Notes under the pieces: generated by a model
Told to the model about the DNA's origin: nothing
The model's database searches: none
Seen by the model: only the letters and a program-made list of their open reading frames with translations
Shown: one piece after another, positions 28,742 to 37,797 of the stretch
How the letters are laid out: the number at the start of each line of letters is the position of its first letter
How positions within the stretch are numbered: position 1 is the stretch's first letter
Translations under genes and position numbers: made by a program
Assembly (NCBI RefSeq): GCF_014268815.2
Contig: NZ_JABWRE020000001.1
Location: 439,001-503,000 of the forward strand
Direction of reading: 5' to 3'
DNA length: 64,000 bases
Origin: Pseudomonas urmiensis
GTDB lineage: Bacteria; Pseudomonadota; Gammaproteobacteria; Pseudomonadales; Pseudomonadaceae

Positions 28742-29278
28742 ATGAACGCGACGCCAGAAAATGCTGATGACCTGATCGTTGTTGGCAAGATTTTTTCGGT
28801 TCACGGCGTTCGCGGCGAGGTGAAGGTGTATTCCTTTACCGATCCGATTGAAAACCTGTTGGATTACCGTAACTGGACGCTTCGGCGCGAAGGGTCGGTC
28901 AAGCAGGTCGAGCTGGTCAGTGGCCGTTCCAATAAAAAGGAGCTGGTCGCCAAGCTCAAAGGGCTCGACGATCGTGATGAAGCACGTCTTCTGAGCGGTT
29001 ACGAGATTTGCATCTCGCGCAGCCTTTTGCCCAACCTGACTGAAGACGAGTACTACTGGTACCAGTTGCAAGGTCTGAAAGTCATCAATCAAGACGAACA
29101 GCTGTTTGGCAAGATTGATCACCTGTTGGAGACCGGCGCGAACGATGTAATGGTGGTCAAGCCTTGCGCAGGCAGCCTGGATGATCGCGAGCGTTTGTTG
29201 CCCTATACGGCGCAATGCGTGCTGGCAGTCGACCTGGAAGCAGGCGTGATGCGAGTCGAATGGGACGCGGATTTCTAA
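28742..29278 (+). CDS. rimM: Ribosome maturation factor RimM
   Basis: 178 residues. N-terminal RimM domain (VVGKIFSVHGVRGEVKVYSFTD is split across the first strand pair) and C-terminal PRC-barrel (EYYWYQLQGLKVI, LLPYTAQCVLAVDL). RimM binds S19 in the 30S head and assists late assembly and 16S processing. It starts 5 bases after rpsP and ends 3 bases before trmD. Confidence 0.97.
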   Translation: MNATPENADDLIVVGKIFSVHGVRGEVKVYSFTDPIENLLDYRNWTLRREGSVKQVELVSGRSNKKELVAKLKGLDDRDEARLLSGYEICISRSLLPNLTEDEYYWYQLQGLKVINQDEQLFGKIDHLLETGANDVMVVKPCAGSLDDRERLLPYTAQCVLAVDLEAGVMRVEWDADF

Positions 29279-29281
29279 CTG

Positions 29282-30034
29282 ATGGGTAACCTTCGCGTAG
29301 AAGTCATCACGTTGTTCCCCGAGATGTTTTCGGCCATTACTGAGTACGGCATTACCAGCCGCGCGGTGAAGCAGGGCTTGTTGCAAGTCACCTGCTGGAA
29401 CCCGCGGGACTACACCACTGATCGCCACCATACAGTGGATGATCGGCCGTTTGGCGGTGGTCCGGGCATGGTGATGAAGATCAAGCCTCTGGAAGATGCC
29501 TTGGCTAGCGCCAGGCAAGCGACTGGAGCCGCGGCGAAGGTGATCTACCTCTCGCCACAGGGCCGCAAGCTGGATCAGCAGGCGGTTCAAGGCCTGGCCG
29601 AACAGGAATCTCTGATCCTGATCGCCGGTCGTTATGAAGGCATTGACGAGCGTTTTATTGAGGCTCATGTCGATGAAGAGTGGTCGATTGGCGACTATGT
29701 ACTTTCCGGTGGCGAGCTGCCGGCCATGGTCCTGATCGATGCGGTTACGCGGCTGCTGCCCGGAGCTTTAGGGCATGTAGGCTCGGCGGAGGAAGACTCC
29801 TTCACCGATGGCTTGCTGGATTGCCCGCACTACACCCGACCTGAGGTGTATGCGGATCAGCGTGTACCCGACGTGTTGCTAAGTGGCAACCATGCACATA
29901 TCCGGCGTTGGCGGATGAAGCAGTCCCTTGGTAGGACCTTCGAACGACGCGCCGATCTTCTGGAAAGTCGCTCACTTTCTGGAGAAGAGAAGAAGCTGCT
30001 CGAGGAATACCTCCGCGAGCGGAACGATAGTTAA
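29282..30034 (+). CDS. trmD: tRNA (guanine-37-N1)-methyltransferase
   Basis: 250 residues. SPOUT-fold trefoil-knot signatures are present: [44 protein letters not shown] and the [13 protein letters not shown] loop. It methylates G37 of tRNAs reading CNN codons with S-adenosylmethionine, preventing +1 frameshifts. Third gene of the rpsP operon. Confidence 0.98.
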   Translation: MGNLRVEVITLFPEMFSAITEYGITSRAVKQGLLQVTCWNPRDYTTDRHHTVDDRPFGGGPGMVMKIKPLEDALASARQATGAAAKVIYLSPQGRKLDQQAVQGLAEQESLILIAGRYEGIDERFIEAHVDEEWSIGDYVLSGGELPAMVLIDAVTRLLPGALGHVGSAEEDSFTDGLLDCPHYTRPEVYADQRVPDVLLSGNHAHIRRWRMKQSLGRTFERRADLLESRSLSGEEKKLLEEYLRERNDS

Positions 30035-30076
30035 CGTATCGATGGTGGATCACGTTTTCCACCTTAGGAGCACAGC

Positions 30077-30427
30077 ATGACTAACAAAATCATCCAGCAG
30101 CTCGAAGCAGAGCAGATGAGCAAGGAAATCCCGACCTTCGCACCAGGCGACACCGTTGTCGTCCAGGTTAAAGTGAAGGAAGGTGATCGTTCCCGTCTGC
30201 AGGCGTTCGAAGGCGTTGTTATCGCCAAGCGCAACCGTGGTCTGAACAGCGCCTTCACCGTGCGCAAGATCTCCAGCGGCGTTGGCGTTGAGCGTACCTT
30301 CCAGACCTACAGCCCGCAAATCGACAGCCTGGCCGTGAAACGTCGTGGTGACGTGCGTAAAGCCAAGCTGTACTACCTGCGTGACCTGTCCGGCAAAGCC
30401 GCTCGCATCAAAGAAAAACTGTCCTGA
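30077..30427 (+). CDS. rplS: 50S ribosomal protein bL19
   Basis: 116 residues, complete: [30 protein letters not shown] and [19 protein letters not shown] are typical. Last gene of the operon, preceded by TTAGGAGCA and followed by a strong terminator at 30464-30492. L19 sits at the 30S/50S interface. Confidence 0.98.
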   Translation: MTNKIIQQLEAEQMSKEIPTFAPGDTVVVQVKVKEGDRSRLQAFEGVVIAKRNRGLNSAFTVRKISSGVGVERTFQTYSPQIDSLAVKRRGDVRKAKLYYLRDLSGKAARIKEKLS

Positions 30428-30463
30428 GTGCAGTTTGACTGGTGGCTGCGGCCACCATGCGAG

Positions 30464-30492
30464 AAAAAAAGCAGCCTTCGGGCTGCTTTTTT
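30464..30492 (+). terminator. Intrinsic terminator after rplS
   Basis: Stem GCAGCC (30471-30476), UUCG-type tetraloop (30477-30480), GGCTGC (30481-30486), then six T's. An A-run precedes the stem, so it could work in both directions. Confidence 0.92.
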
Positions 30493-30529
30493 GCTTTCTG
30501 AAACCTTGCCCTTGCGATGTGAAGTAATC

Positions 30530-30940
30530 ATGACCAGCACCCGAGACCAGGAAATCCAGCGCCGCACCGAACTGTCGGTGACCCGCGTGACCAAGGCGGT
30601 GTTTCCTAACACCACCAACCACCACAACACCTTGTTCGGCGGTACCGCGCTGGCCTGGATGGACGAAGTGTCGTTCATCGCCGCCACCCGCTTCTGCCGC
30701 CTGCCGCTGGTGACCGTGTCCACTGACCGCATCGACTTCAAGCACCCGATTCCGGCGGGCTCGATCGTTGAGTTGGTCGGCACGGTGGTCAAGGTGGGCA
30801 ATACCAGCTTGCAGGTGCAGGTGGATGTGTTCGTCGAGAACATGTACCTGGATGGTCGTGAGCGGGCGATTCATGGCGTGTTCAGCTTTGTTGCCATCGA
30901 TGAAGACAAGCGGCCAGTGCCGGTTTTGGCTGAGGCCTGA
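30530..30940 (+). CDS. Hotdog-fold acyl-CoA thioesterase (YciA/BACH type)
   Basis: 136 residues from the ATG at 30530. The hotdog motif NHHNTLFGGTALAWMDEVSFIAA contains the conserved Asn-Thr-Leu-Phe-Gly-Gly and catalytic Asp region, followed by VSTDRIDFKHPIPAGSIVEL. It should hydrolyse acyl-CoA thioesters in the cytoplasm; chain-length preference is unknown. It starts 38 bases after the rplS terminator, so it is likely a separate transcript. Confidence 0.9.
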   Translation: MTSTRDQEIQRRTELSVTRVTKAVFPNTTNHHNTLFGGTALAWMDEVSFIAATRFCRLPLVTVSTDRIDFKHPIPAGSIVELVGTVVKVGNTSLQVQVDVFVENMYLDGRERAIHGVFSFVAIDEDKRPVPVLAEA

Positions 30941-30947
30941 TAAGTGT

Positions 30948-31089
30948 TGTTGTCTGTACTGGCCCTACTACGCCAGTCTGGTCGGCCTGAGTCGCCTGCA
31001 TCGCGGGGCAAGCCCGCTCCCACGCTGGAGTGTTTTCTCGGCGAGCGTGGCAGCGGGCTTGCCCTGCGATAGGGCCAGTACAGACAACA
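30948..31089. repeat. REPIN framed by a perfect 20-bp inverted repeat
   Basis: Outer arms TGTTGTCTGTACTGGCCCTA (30948-30967) and TAGGGCCAGTACAGACAACA (31070-31089) are exact reverse complements. Inside are two opposed REP units starting at about 31000 and ending at about 31070. Short reading frames running through this element are read as artefacts. Confidence 0.9.
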
Positions 31090-31139
31090 CATCACCGCCT
31101 GTGAAACACTGAACGCACTTTCATATCCAGCGATTGCGC

Positions 31140-32036
31140 ATGCCCGCCCTCGACCATCCTCTGATCGATCAATTCCTCGACGCCCTGTGGCTGGAAAAAG
31201 GCCTCTCCGATAACACCCGCGTGTCCTATCGCAGTGACTTGGCCCTGTTCAACGGCTGGCTGCAGGAGCGCGGCGTAGCACTGCCGGACGCAGGCCGCGA
31301 GCTGATCCTCGATCACCTGGCCTGGCGTCTCGAGCAAGGTTATAAACCTCGCTCAACTGCACGGTTTATCTCCGGCCTGCGTGGCTTCTTTCGTTATTTG
31401 TTGCGGGAAAAGCTGATCGCTGTAGACCCGACCCTACAAATCGACATGCCGCAATTGGGTAAGCCGTTGCCCAAATCGCTGTCGGAAGCTGACGTCGAAG
31501 CCTTACTGCAAGCCCCCGACCTGAGCGAGGCCATCGGCCAGCGTGATCGCGCCATGCTTGAAGTGCTCTACGCCTGTGGCCTGCGGGTGACCGAGCTGGT
31601 CAGCCTGACCCTCGATCAAGTCAACCTGCGCCAGGGGGTATTGCGGGTCATGGGCAAGGGCAGCAAGGAGCGTCTGGTACCCATGGGCGAGGAGGCGGTG
31701 CTGTGGTTGGAGCGCTACTTGCGCCAGGCCCGCGCCGAGTTGCTCAAAGAGCGCCCCAGCGATGTCCTGTTCCCCAGCCAGCGTGGCGAGCAGATGACCC
31801 GCCAGACGTTCTGGCACCGGATCAAGCACCAGGCCCAGGTCGCTGGCATCGACAAGTCACTGTCGCCGCATACCTTGCGCCACGCCTTCGCCACCCATCT
31901 GCTCAACCACGGCGCCGACCTGCGCGTAGTGCAGATGTTGCTCGGCCACAGCGATCTCTCCACCACGCAGATCTACACCCATGTGGCCAAGGCTCGACTG
32001 CAGCAGCTGCACGCACAACACCATCCGCGTGGATGA
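31140..32036 (+). CDS. xerD: Site-specific tyrosine recombinase XerD
   Basis: 298 residues from the ATG at 31140. N-terminal SAM-like core-binding domain, then the catalytic domain with all six residues: Arg149 (ACGLRVTEL), Lys173, His244 and Arg247 (PHTLRHAFATHLL), His270 (LLGHSDL) and Tyr279 (TQIYTH). Together with XerC it resolves chromosome dimers at dif under FtsK control. dsbC follows 154 bases later, the common xerD-dsbC-hom order. Confidence 0.97.
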   Translation: MPALDHPLIDQFLDALWLEKGLSDNTRVSYRSDLALFNGWLQERGVALPDAGRELILDHLAWRLEQGYKPRSTARFISGLRGFFRYLLREKLIAVDPTLQIDMPQLGKPLPKSLSEADVEALLQAPDLSEAIGQRDRAMLEVLYACGLRVTELVSLTLDQVNLRQGVLRVMGKGSKERLVPMGEEAVLWLERYLRQARAELLKERPSDVLFPSQRGEQMTRQTFWHRIKHQAQVAGIDKSLSPHTLRHAFATHLLNHGADLRVVQMLLGHSDLSTTQIYTHVAKARLQQLHAQHHPRG

Positions 32037-32190
32037 ATGATTTTCATGTTCCGCCGACCGGCACGTGAGGACTCATCCAGCCGCAGCTTGATGTGGTAGG
32101 CTTGAGCGGTTTGCACCAAGGGCCGCCCGGTTGCCGCGATTTTTCCCGCAGGCGACGTCCTGCGGCCCCGTCCGTCTTCAGGAGTACCCC

Positions 32191-32940
32191 ATGCGCGTGA
32201 CCCAGATTTTCGCCGCCGCCGCTTTGGCGCTGGCCAGCACCTTTGCCGCCGCCGCAGCCACCGATGCCAACGCCGGTGCCGAGCAGGCGATCCGCAAGAC
32301 CTTGCAAACCCTTGAGTTGGAAGTGCCGGTCGAAAGCGTCGCCAGCAGCCCGCTCAATGGCCTGTATGAAGTCAAGCTGCAGGGCGGTCGGGTGCTGTAC
32401 GCTAGCGCTGACGGCCAGTTCGTGATGCAGGGCTACCTGTTCCAGATCCAGGACGGCAAGCCGGTCAACCTGACTGAAAAAACTGAACGTCAGGGCATCG
32501 CCAAGCTCATCAACGGCATTCCAGCGGGCGAGATGGTGGTTTATCCTGCCAAGGGCGAAACCAAGTCGCACATCACCGTGTTCACCGACACCACCTGCCC
32601 GTATTGCCACAAGCTGCACGCCGAAGTGCCGGAGCTCAACCGTCGTGGTATCGAAGTGCGCTACGTCGCCTTCCCACGTCAGGGCCTGGGCTCGCCAGGT
32701 GACGAGCAGTTGCAGGCAGTGTGGTGCTCCAGCGATCGTCGCGCGGCGATGGACAAGATGGTGGATGGCAAGGAAATCAAAGCCGCCAAGTGCGCCAACC
32801 CGGTCGGCAAGCAGTTCCATCTGGGCCAGTCGATCGGTGTCAACGGTACGCCGGCCATCGTCCTGGAAAGCGGCCAGGTGATTCCGGGCTATCAACCCGC
32901 TCCGCAAGTGGCCAAGCTGGCCTTGGCACCAAGCAAGTAA
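32191..32940 (+). CDS. dsbC: Thiol:disulfide interchange protein DsbC
   Basis: 249 residues from the ATG at 32191 (AGGAG upstream). Signal peptide to about residue 22 (TFAAAAA), N-terminal dimerisation domain, and thioredoxin-fold domain with the active site CPYC at 136-139 (FTDTTCPYCHKLH) and the cis-Pro loop NGTPAIVL. A second, structural cysteine pair follows (WCSS...KCANP). It isomerises wrong disulfides in the periplasm and is kept reduced by DsbD. Confidence 0.96.
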   Translation: MRVTQIFAAAALALASTFAAAAATDANAGAEQAIRKTLQTLELEVPVESVASSPLNGLYEVKLQGGRVLYASADGQFVMQGYLFQIQDGKPVNLTEKTERQGIAKLINGIPAGEMVVYPAKGETKSHITVFTDTTCPYCHKLHAEVPELNRRGIEVRYVAFPRQGLGSPGDEQLQAVWCSSDRRAAMDKMVDGKEIKAAKCANPVGKQFHLGQSIGVNGTPAIVLESGQVIPGYQPAPQVAKLALAPSK

Positions 32941-33022
32941 TCCAATTCAGTACGCCGTCGTCATGGGGTGACGGCATGTTTCACGGTCGGCACAGCGCCG
33001 GCCGTTCAATGGGGAGTTCACA

Positions 33023-34327
33023 GTGAAACCGGTCAAAGTAGGCATCTGTGGGTTGGGGACCGTCGGTGGCGGAACCTTCAATGTACTTCAGCGCAACGCC
33101 GAGGAGATTGCCCGCCGTGCCGGGCGCGGTATTGAAGTTGCACAGATTGCCATGCGCTCGCAGAACCCGAACTGCCAGATTACCGGTACCCCCATTACCG
33201 CTGATGTGTTCGAGGTCGCGAGCAACCCAGAGATTGATATCGTCATCGAGCTGATCGGTGGCTACACCATTGCCCGTGACCTGGTCCTGAAGGCCATCGA
33301 CAACGGCAAGCACGTGGTGACTGCCAACAAGGCGCTGATCGCCGTGCACGGCAACGAGATCTTTGCCAAGGCCCGCGAGAAGGGCGTCATCGTCGCCTTC
33401 GAAGCGGCTGTCGCTGGTGGCATCCCGGTGATCAAGGCGATCCGCGAAGGTCTTTCGGCCAACCGCATCAACTGGCTGGCCGGGATCATCAACGGCACTG
33501 GCAACTTCATCCTCACCGAGATGCGCGACAAGGGCCGTACCTTCCCTGACGTGCTCGCCGAAGCGCAGGCCTTGGGTTATGCCGAAGCCGACCCGACCTT
33601 CGATGTCGAAGGCATCGATGCGGCGCATAAGCTGACCATCCTGGCCTCGATTGCCTTTGGCATCCCGCTGCAGTTCGACAAGGCCTACACCGAGGGCATC
33701 ACCCAGCTGACCACTGCCGATGTCAACTACGCCGAAGCGCTGGGCTACCGCATCAAGCACCTGGGCGTGGCGCGCAGCACCGACGCTGGTATCGAGCTGC
33801 GCGTGCATCCGACGCTGATCCCTAGCGACCGCCTGATTGCCAACGTCAACGGCGTGATGAACGCGGTGATGGTCAATGGCGATGCCGCCGGTTCCACCTT
33901 GTACTACGGCGCTGGTGCCGGGATGGAGCCGACGGCCTCGTCGGTCGTCGCCGACCTGGTCGATGTGGTCCGGGCGATGACCTCCGACCCGGAAAACCGC
34001 GTACCGCACCTGGCCTTCCAGCCGGACGCGTTGTCGGCCCACCCGATTCTGCCGATCGAGGCCTGCGAAAGCGCCTACTACCTGCGCATTCAGGCCAAGG
34101 ATCATCCGGGCGTACTGGCCCAGGTGGCGAGCATCCTGTCGGAGCGCGGCATCAACATCGAGTCGATCATGCAGAAGGAAGCCGAGGAGCAGGACGGTCT
34201 GGTGCCGATGATCCTGGTCACTCACCGTGTGGTCGAAAAACGCATCAACGACGCCATCCTCGCCCTGGAATCGCTGCAGGATGTGATCGGCAAGGTCGTG
34301 CGTATCCGCGTCGAACAGCTCAACTAA
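33023..34327 (+). CDS. hom: Homoserine dehydrogenase
   Basis: 434 residues from a GTG with GGGGAG upstream. NAD(P) fold GLGTVGGG (10-17), catalytic region NGTGNFILTEMRD and EADPTFDVEGIDAAHKL, and a C-terminal ACT domain (LRIQAKDHPGVLAQVASIL) for feedback control by threonine. It reduces aspartate semialdehyde to homoserine. It is not fused to aspartokinase. thrC follows after 55 bases. Confidence 0.97.
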   Translation: MKPVKVGICGLGTVGGGTFNVLQRNAEEIARRAGRGIEVAQIAMRSQNPNCQITGTPITADVFEVASNPEIDIVIELIGGYTIARDLVLKAIDNGKHVVTANKALIAVHGNEIFAKAREKGVIVAFEAAVAGGIPVIKAIREGLSANRINWLAGIINGTGNFILTEMRDKGRTFPDVLAEAQALGYAEADPTFDVEGIDAAHKLTILASIAFGIPLQFDKAYTEGITQLTTADVNYAEALGYRIKHLGVARSTDAGIELRVHPTLIPSDRLIANVNGVMNAVMVNGDAAGSTLYYGAGAGMEPTASSVVADLVDVVRAMTSDPENRVPHLAFQPDALSAHPILPIEACESAYYLRIQAKDHPGVLAQVASILSERGINIESIMQKEAEEQDGLVPMILVTHRVVEKRINDAILALESLQDVIGKVVRIRVEQLN

Positions 34328-34337
34328 TTTCGCCAAC

Positions 34338-34355
34338 GGGCCGCCTGAGCGGCCC
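34338..34355 (+). promoter_or_regulatory. Hairpin between hom and thrC
   Basis: GGGCCGC (34338-34344), loop CTGA, GCGGCCC (34349-34355), no T-tract. More likely an mRNA-processing or stability element than a terminator, because hom and thrC form one pathway pair. Confidence 0.45.
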
Positions 34356-34382
34356 GGGCCCCAGCATTAAAGGTTTGCCCCT

Positions 34383-35792
34383 ATGCGCTATATCAGTACT
34401 CGCGGCCAGGCCCCGGCCCTGAACTTCGAAGACGTCCTGCTCGCAGGCCTTGCCAGCGATGGCGGCCTGTATGTCCCGGAGAACCTGCCACGCTTCACCC
34501 AGGAAGAAATCGCCTCGTGGGCTGGCCTGCCGTACCACGAGCTGGCCTTCCGCGTCATGCGCCCGTTCGTTGCCGGCAGCATCGCCGATGCTGACTTCAA
34601 GAAGATCCTCGAAGAAACCTACGGCGCGTTCTCCCACGCCGCTGTGGCACCGCTGCGCCAGCTCAACAGCAACGAGTGGGTCATGGAGCTGTTCCACGGC
34701 CCGACCCTGGCGTTCAAGGACTTCGCCCTGCAACTGCTCGGTCGCCTGCTCGATCACGTATTGGCCAAGCGCGGCGAGCGTGTGGTGATCGTCGGCGCCA
34801 CCAGTGGTGACACCGGTTCTGCGGCCATTGAGGGCTGCCGTCGTTGCGACAACGTCGACATCTTCATCCTGCATCCACACCAGCGCGTGTCGGAAGTGCA
34901 GCGCCGGCAGATGACCACCATCTTCGGTGACAACATCCACAACATCGCCATCGAAGGCAACTTCGACGACTGCCAGGAGATGGTCAAGGCCAGCTTCGCC
35001 GACCAGTCGTTCCTCAAAGGCACGCGTCTGGTTGCCGTCAACTCGATCAACTGGGCGCGGATCATGGCCCAGATCGTCTACTACTTCCACGCAGCCTTGC
35101 AGCTGGGTGGCCCGGCGCGTTCGGTGGCGTTCTCGGTTCCAACCGGCAACTTCGGCGACATCTTCGCCGGTTACCTGGCGCGCAACATGGGCCTGCCGAT
35201 CAGCCAGCTGGTCGTGGCGACCAACCGCAACGACATCCTGCACCGCTTCATGAGCGGCAACCAGTATGTCAAAGAGACCTTGCACGCAACCTTGTCGCCG
35301 TCGATGGACATCATGGTCTCGTCCAACTTCGAGCGCCTGTTGTTCGATCTGCACGGTCGCAATGGCGCGGCGATTGCCGAGCTGATGGGCAACTTCAAGC
35401 AAGGCGGCGGTTTCAGCGTCGATGAAGATCGTTGGACTGAAGCGCGCAAGTTGTTCGACTCGCTGGCCGTCAGCGACGAGCAAACCTGCGAGACCATCGC
35501 CGAAGTCTTCGCCAGCACCGGCGAAGTGCTCGATCCGCACACGGCGATTGGCGTCAAGGCCGCTCGTGAGTGCCGCCGTAGCCTGGACACGCCGATGGTA
35601 GTGCTGGGTACCGCGCATCCGGTCAAGTTCCCGGAAGCGGTGGAGAAGGCCGGCGTAGGCAAGGCGCTGGAGCTGCCGGCACACCTGAGCGATCTGTTCA
35701 GCCGCGAAGAGCGATGCACGGTGTTGGCCAATGACCTGAAGGCCGTCCAGGCGTTTGTCAGCCAGCACGGTAATCGCGGTAAGCCGCTGTAA
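34383..35792 (+). CDS. thrC: Threonine synthase
   Basis: 469 residues, the long form of the enzyme. N-terminal YISTRGQAP, the PLP lysine region PTLAFKDFALQ (Lys112) and the phosphate-binding ATSGDTGSAAIEG are present, plus FSVPTGNFGDIFAGY. It converts O-phosphohomoserine to threonine. A strong terminator follows at 35811-35844. Confidence 0.97.
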   Translation: MRYISTRGQAPALNFEDVLLAGLASDGGLYVPENLPRFTQEEIASWAGLPYHELAFRVMRPFVAGSIADADFKKILEETYGAFSHAAVAPLRQLNSNEWVMELFHGPTLAFKDFALQLLGRLLDHVLAKRGERVVIVGATSGDTGSAAIEGCRRCDNVDIFILHPHQRVSEVQRRQMTTIFGDNIHNIAIEGNFDDCQEMVKASFADQSFLKGTRLVAVNSINWARIMAQIVYYFHAALQLGGPARSVAFSVPTGNFGDIFAGYLARNMGLPISQLVVATNRNDILHRFMSGNQYVKETLHATLSPSMDIMVSSNFERLLFDLHGRNGAAIAELMGNFKQGGGFSVDEDRWTEARKLFDSLAVSDEQTCETIAEVFASTGEVLDPHTAIGVKAARECRRSLDTPMVVLGTAHPVKFPEAVEKAGVGKALELPAHLSDLFSREERCTVLANDLKAVQAFVSQHGNRGKPL

Positions 35793-35810
35793 GCGATCTG
35801 CGTGCGTGTA

Positions 35811-35844
35811 AAGAGCCCGTCCTGTGACGGGCTCTCTTGTTTTT
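35811..35844 (+). terminator. Intrinsic terminator after thrC
   Basis: GAGCCCGTC (35813-35821), loop CTGT, GACGGGCTC (35826-35834), then TCTTGTTTTT. Confidence 0.93.
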
Positions 35845-35952
35845 GAGGAATTGTTACCCCCGACTTTAAGTAATTTCCTATTTCACCCATTCAGGGTGTT
35901 TCCTAGAGTTGCCGACACCTCAATCCGGGCGTGTGGCGCCCAGGAGCGCTTC

Positions 35953-36393
35953 ATGAATCGGCTCAACGTCCTGATCTACCAGGAACGCCCCTCCCAGCAA
36001 ATGACCCTGCATCAGGCGTGCAATGCCCAGGGGGTATTCAATGTACGCCTGGCAGAAGACCTGCCGGCCGCCAAGGCCTGCTTGGCGAGCGAACCGTTGT
36101 TCGACCTGCTGATCCTCGACCATGCCATGTCCGAGACGGCTGGCAAACGCTTACTCAATCATCTGTGTAGCGTGCACGGGGTAAGGGCGATCTTGTTTGT
36201 CGGCGAACCGTGCGCGAGCCGGGCGGATCTTGCACGCGAAGCCCGTCAACGCGGTTTGTGGGTGCTGGCTGAGCTCCCTTGGCCAATCACGATGCCTAGG
36301 CTTGAGCAGGCGCTAAAACGCCTGTGTAGCCGCTCCCCGGTTGTCGCCAGGGAAGGTTTTCAAACTGTCATGTTGCACGCGCATGCTCAGTGA
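35953..36393 (+). CDS. Single-domain response-regulator receiver-like protein
   Basis: 146 residues from the ATG at 35953 (CAGGAGCG upstream). It resembles a receiver domain: LNVLIYQERP at strand 1, LLILDHAMSETAGKRLL with the candidate phospho-Asp, AILFVG with the following strand and a late AELPWPI in place of the usual Lys-Pro (K-P) switch. The acidic pair after strand 1 is replaced by QE and the Lys is missing, so phosphorylation may be altered. No output domain and no neighbouring kinase are seen; partner and role are unknown. Confidence 0.7.
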   Translation: MNRLNVLIYQERPSQQMTLHQACNAQGVFNVRLAEDLPAAKACLASEPLFDLLILDHAMSETAGKRLLNHLCSVHGVRAILFVGEPCASRADLAREARQRGLWVLAELPWPITMPRLEQALKRLCSRSPVVAREGFQTVMLHAHAQ

Positions 36394-36472
36394 AACAGGC
36401 CTGTAGCTGCGAACTTTGCGCAGCGTCCGAGGGTCAGTACCGATATGTCCCAAAACAAAGCGAGTACGCCGG

Positions 36473-36754
36473 ATGGAAAGAATCTGCAGACTGCTCAATG
36501 ATGCCCTGACTCCCTACACGGCCCAACTTGGCGCAGTTGACGCCAATGCAAACCGGCAATTGACCGTGCACGACAGCCACGGCAGCGTCACCTTGCAACG
36601 CATGGTCAGCCAGCGACAACTGCAGGAGCAAAGTCTGCTGATCGATCTGGTAGATGGTTTGCACCGCGACCTGCAGATCGCCGAAGGACGCCTGCAGCCG
36701 TGTGTCATTGCAGCGCTGCAGCATCAGCAACATATTCATGGAACCTTCGCCTGA
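36473..36754 (+). CDS. Small DUF3509-like protein
   Basis: 93 residues from the ATG at 36473 (MERICRLLNDALTPYTAQLG). The layout, a short N-terminal helix then a beta-sandwich-like stretch with LTVHDSHGSVTLQRMVSQRQLQ and a C-terminal helix, recalls the DUF3509 proteins common in Pseudomonas. Their function is unknown. Composition fits coding DNA, and a terminator follows about 90 bases after the stop. Confidence 0.65.
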   Translation: MERICRLLNDALTPYTAQLGAVDANANRQLTVHDSHGSVTLQRMVSQRQLQEQSLLIDLVDGLHRDLQIAEGRLQPCVIAALQHQQHIHGTFA

Positions 36755-36846
36755 GCGATCCGTCAGACACAGTAATGGCAGCCCAGCGGCGCTTTGCTCC
36801 GGTGTCGTCAGGTTGTCACGGGAAGTTCGCGAGGACTTTCGATTAG

Positions 36847-36883
36847 CCCCGGTCGTCTTCCCCAGCGACCGGGGTTTCTTTTT
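36847..36883. terminator. Intrinsic terminator between convergent genes
   Basis: CCCCGGTCG (36847-36855) pairs with CGACCGGGG (36866-36874), followed by TTTCTTTTT on the plus strand. It ends the DUF3509-like transcript; the minus-strand gene stops 8 bases beyond, at 36891. Confidence 0.9.
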
Positions 36884-36890
36884 GCCGTTA

Positions 36891-37781
36891 TCAGGGCTGC
36901 GGCGTGGCGTTTGGCAGGGTTTGCTCGGTGAGCTGTCGAGCCTGCTGCAAATAACCCTCACGCAATTCCGGGTCGAGCCAATGGGCATAGAGCTGGGGCA
37001 GGGTGTCGCGGCGCAGTGGTGGGAGCAGTTGGTCGATATGAGCAATCGCTTCACGCCCCAGTGGTGTGTTGGAACAAGCGACATGCAGGAACTGATAGGG
37101 GTTTACCCCCTGGATCGGATAGAACAGGTAATCATCCAGCCTGCCACCTTGCTGTTGAATCAGATAGCGAACTTCAGGCCAATAGCCCAGGACCAATTGC
37201 AAACGCCCTAGTTGCTGCATCTGCAACAAGCTCGCTGTGGCGTCGTTGCCGTAATGGCGACTGAAGGCGCTATCGGGCAACTGGCGCAGGATGTCATCGA
37301 CCTGTGCGCTGTAGCTGCGCTCGGCGACGATACCCAGCTTGAGCCGGGTTTCTGCCAGCAATTGCTTGAGATCGACTTGCTGTGCATCGAGGAAAGGTTC
37401 GATCACGGCCTGGTCTCGTTTACGCACCACCACACCGCTGCTCAACACGCCCAGTGTGGGCTTGGAAAACAGCGCATATTTCGCCCGTTCTGGCGTCCAT
37501 AACAGCGTGGGATCGCAGGTAAAGCTGGGTTCTTGAAGCATCTGGATGCCGCGGGCGCGATTGACCCGCACGATGCTGTGGTCGTATTCGGGCATCTGCT
37601 CGATCAACATAGGCAGCATGCGGTCGATCACCCCCTGGCCCTTCTCCGGGCCTTCGAAGATGGTGAACGGCGGCAAGTCGCGCACCAGCCAGAGCAGGCG
37701 CTCCTTGGCCTCAGCGACCACAGGCAGCAGAGCGCAGAGCAGGATCAGGGTACGAAGCAGACGGCTGGCGCGCATGGGCAT
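36891..37781 (-). CDS. Periplasmic solute-binding-like protein (TIGR02285 type)
   Basis: 296 residues from the ATG at 37781; a further ATG at 37775 is possible and no good ribosome site marks either. A signal peptide ends at VVAEA. The pattern WLVRDLPPFTIFEGPEKGQGVIDRM and RANQ-like repeats of a SBP_bac_3 fold are present, resembling the TIGR02285 group found alone in Pseudomonas genomes. No permease or ATPase genes are adjacent, so a transport role is doubtful and a sensory role is possible. Ligand unknown. Confidence 0.75.
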   Translation of the reverse strand: MPMRASRLLRTLILLCALLPVVAEAKERLLWLVRDLPPFTIFEGPEKGQGVIDRMLPMLIEQMPEYDHSIVRVNRARGIQMLQEPSFTCDPTLLWTPERAKYALFSKPTLGVLSSGVVVRKRDQAVIEPFLDAQQVDLKQLLAETRLKLGIVAERSYSAQVDDILRQLPDSAFSRHYGNDATASLLQMQQLGRLQLVLGYWPEVRYLIQQQGGRLDDYLFYPIQGVNPYQFLHVACSNTPLGREAIAHIDQLLPPLRRDTLPQLYAHWLDPELREGYLQQARQLTEQTLPNATPQP

Positions 37782-37797
37782 GGCGAGCGGCGCGGGG

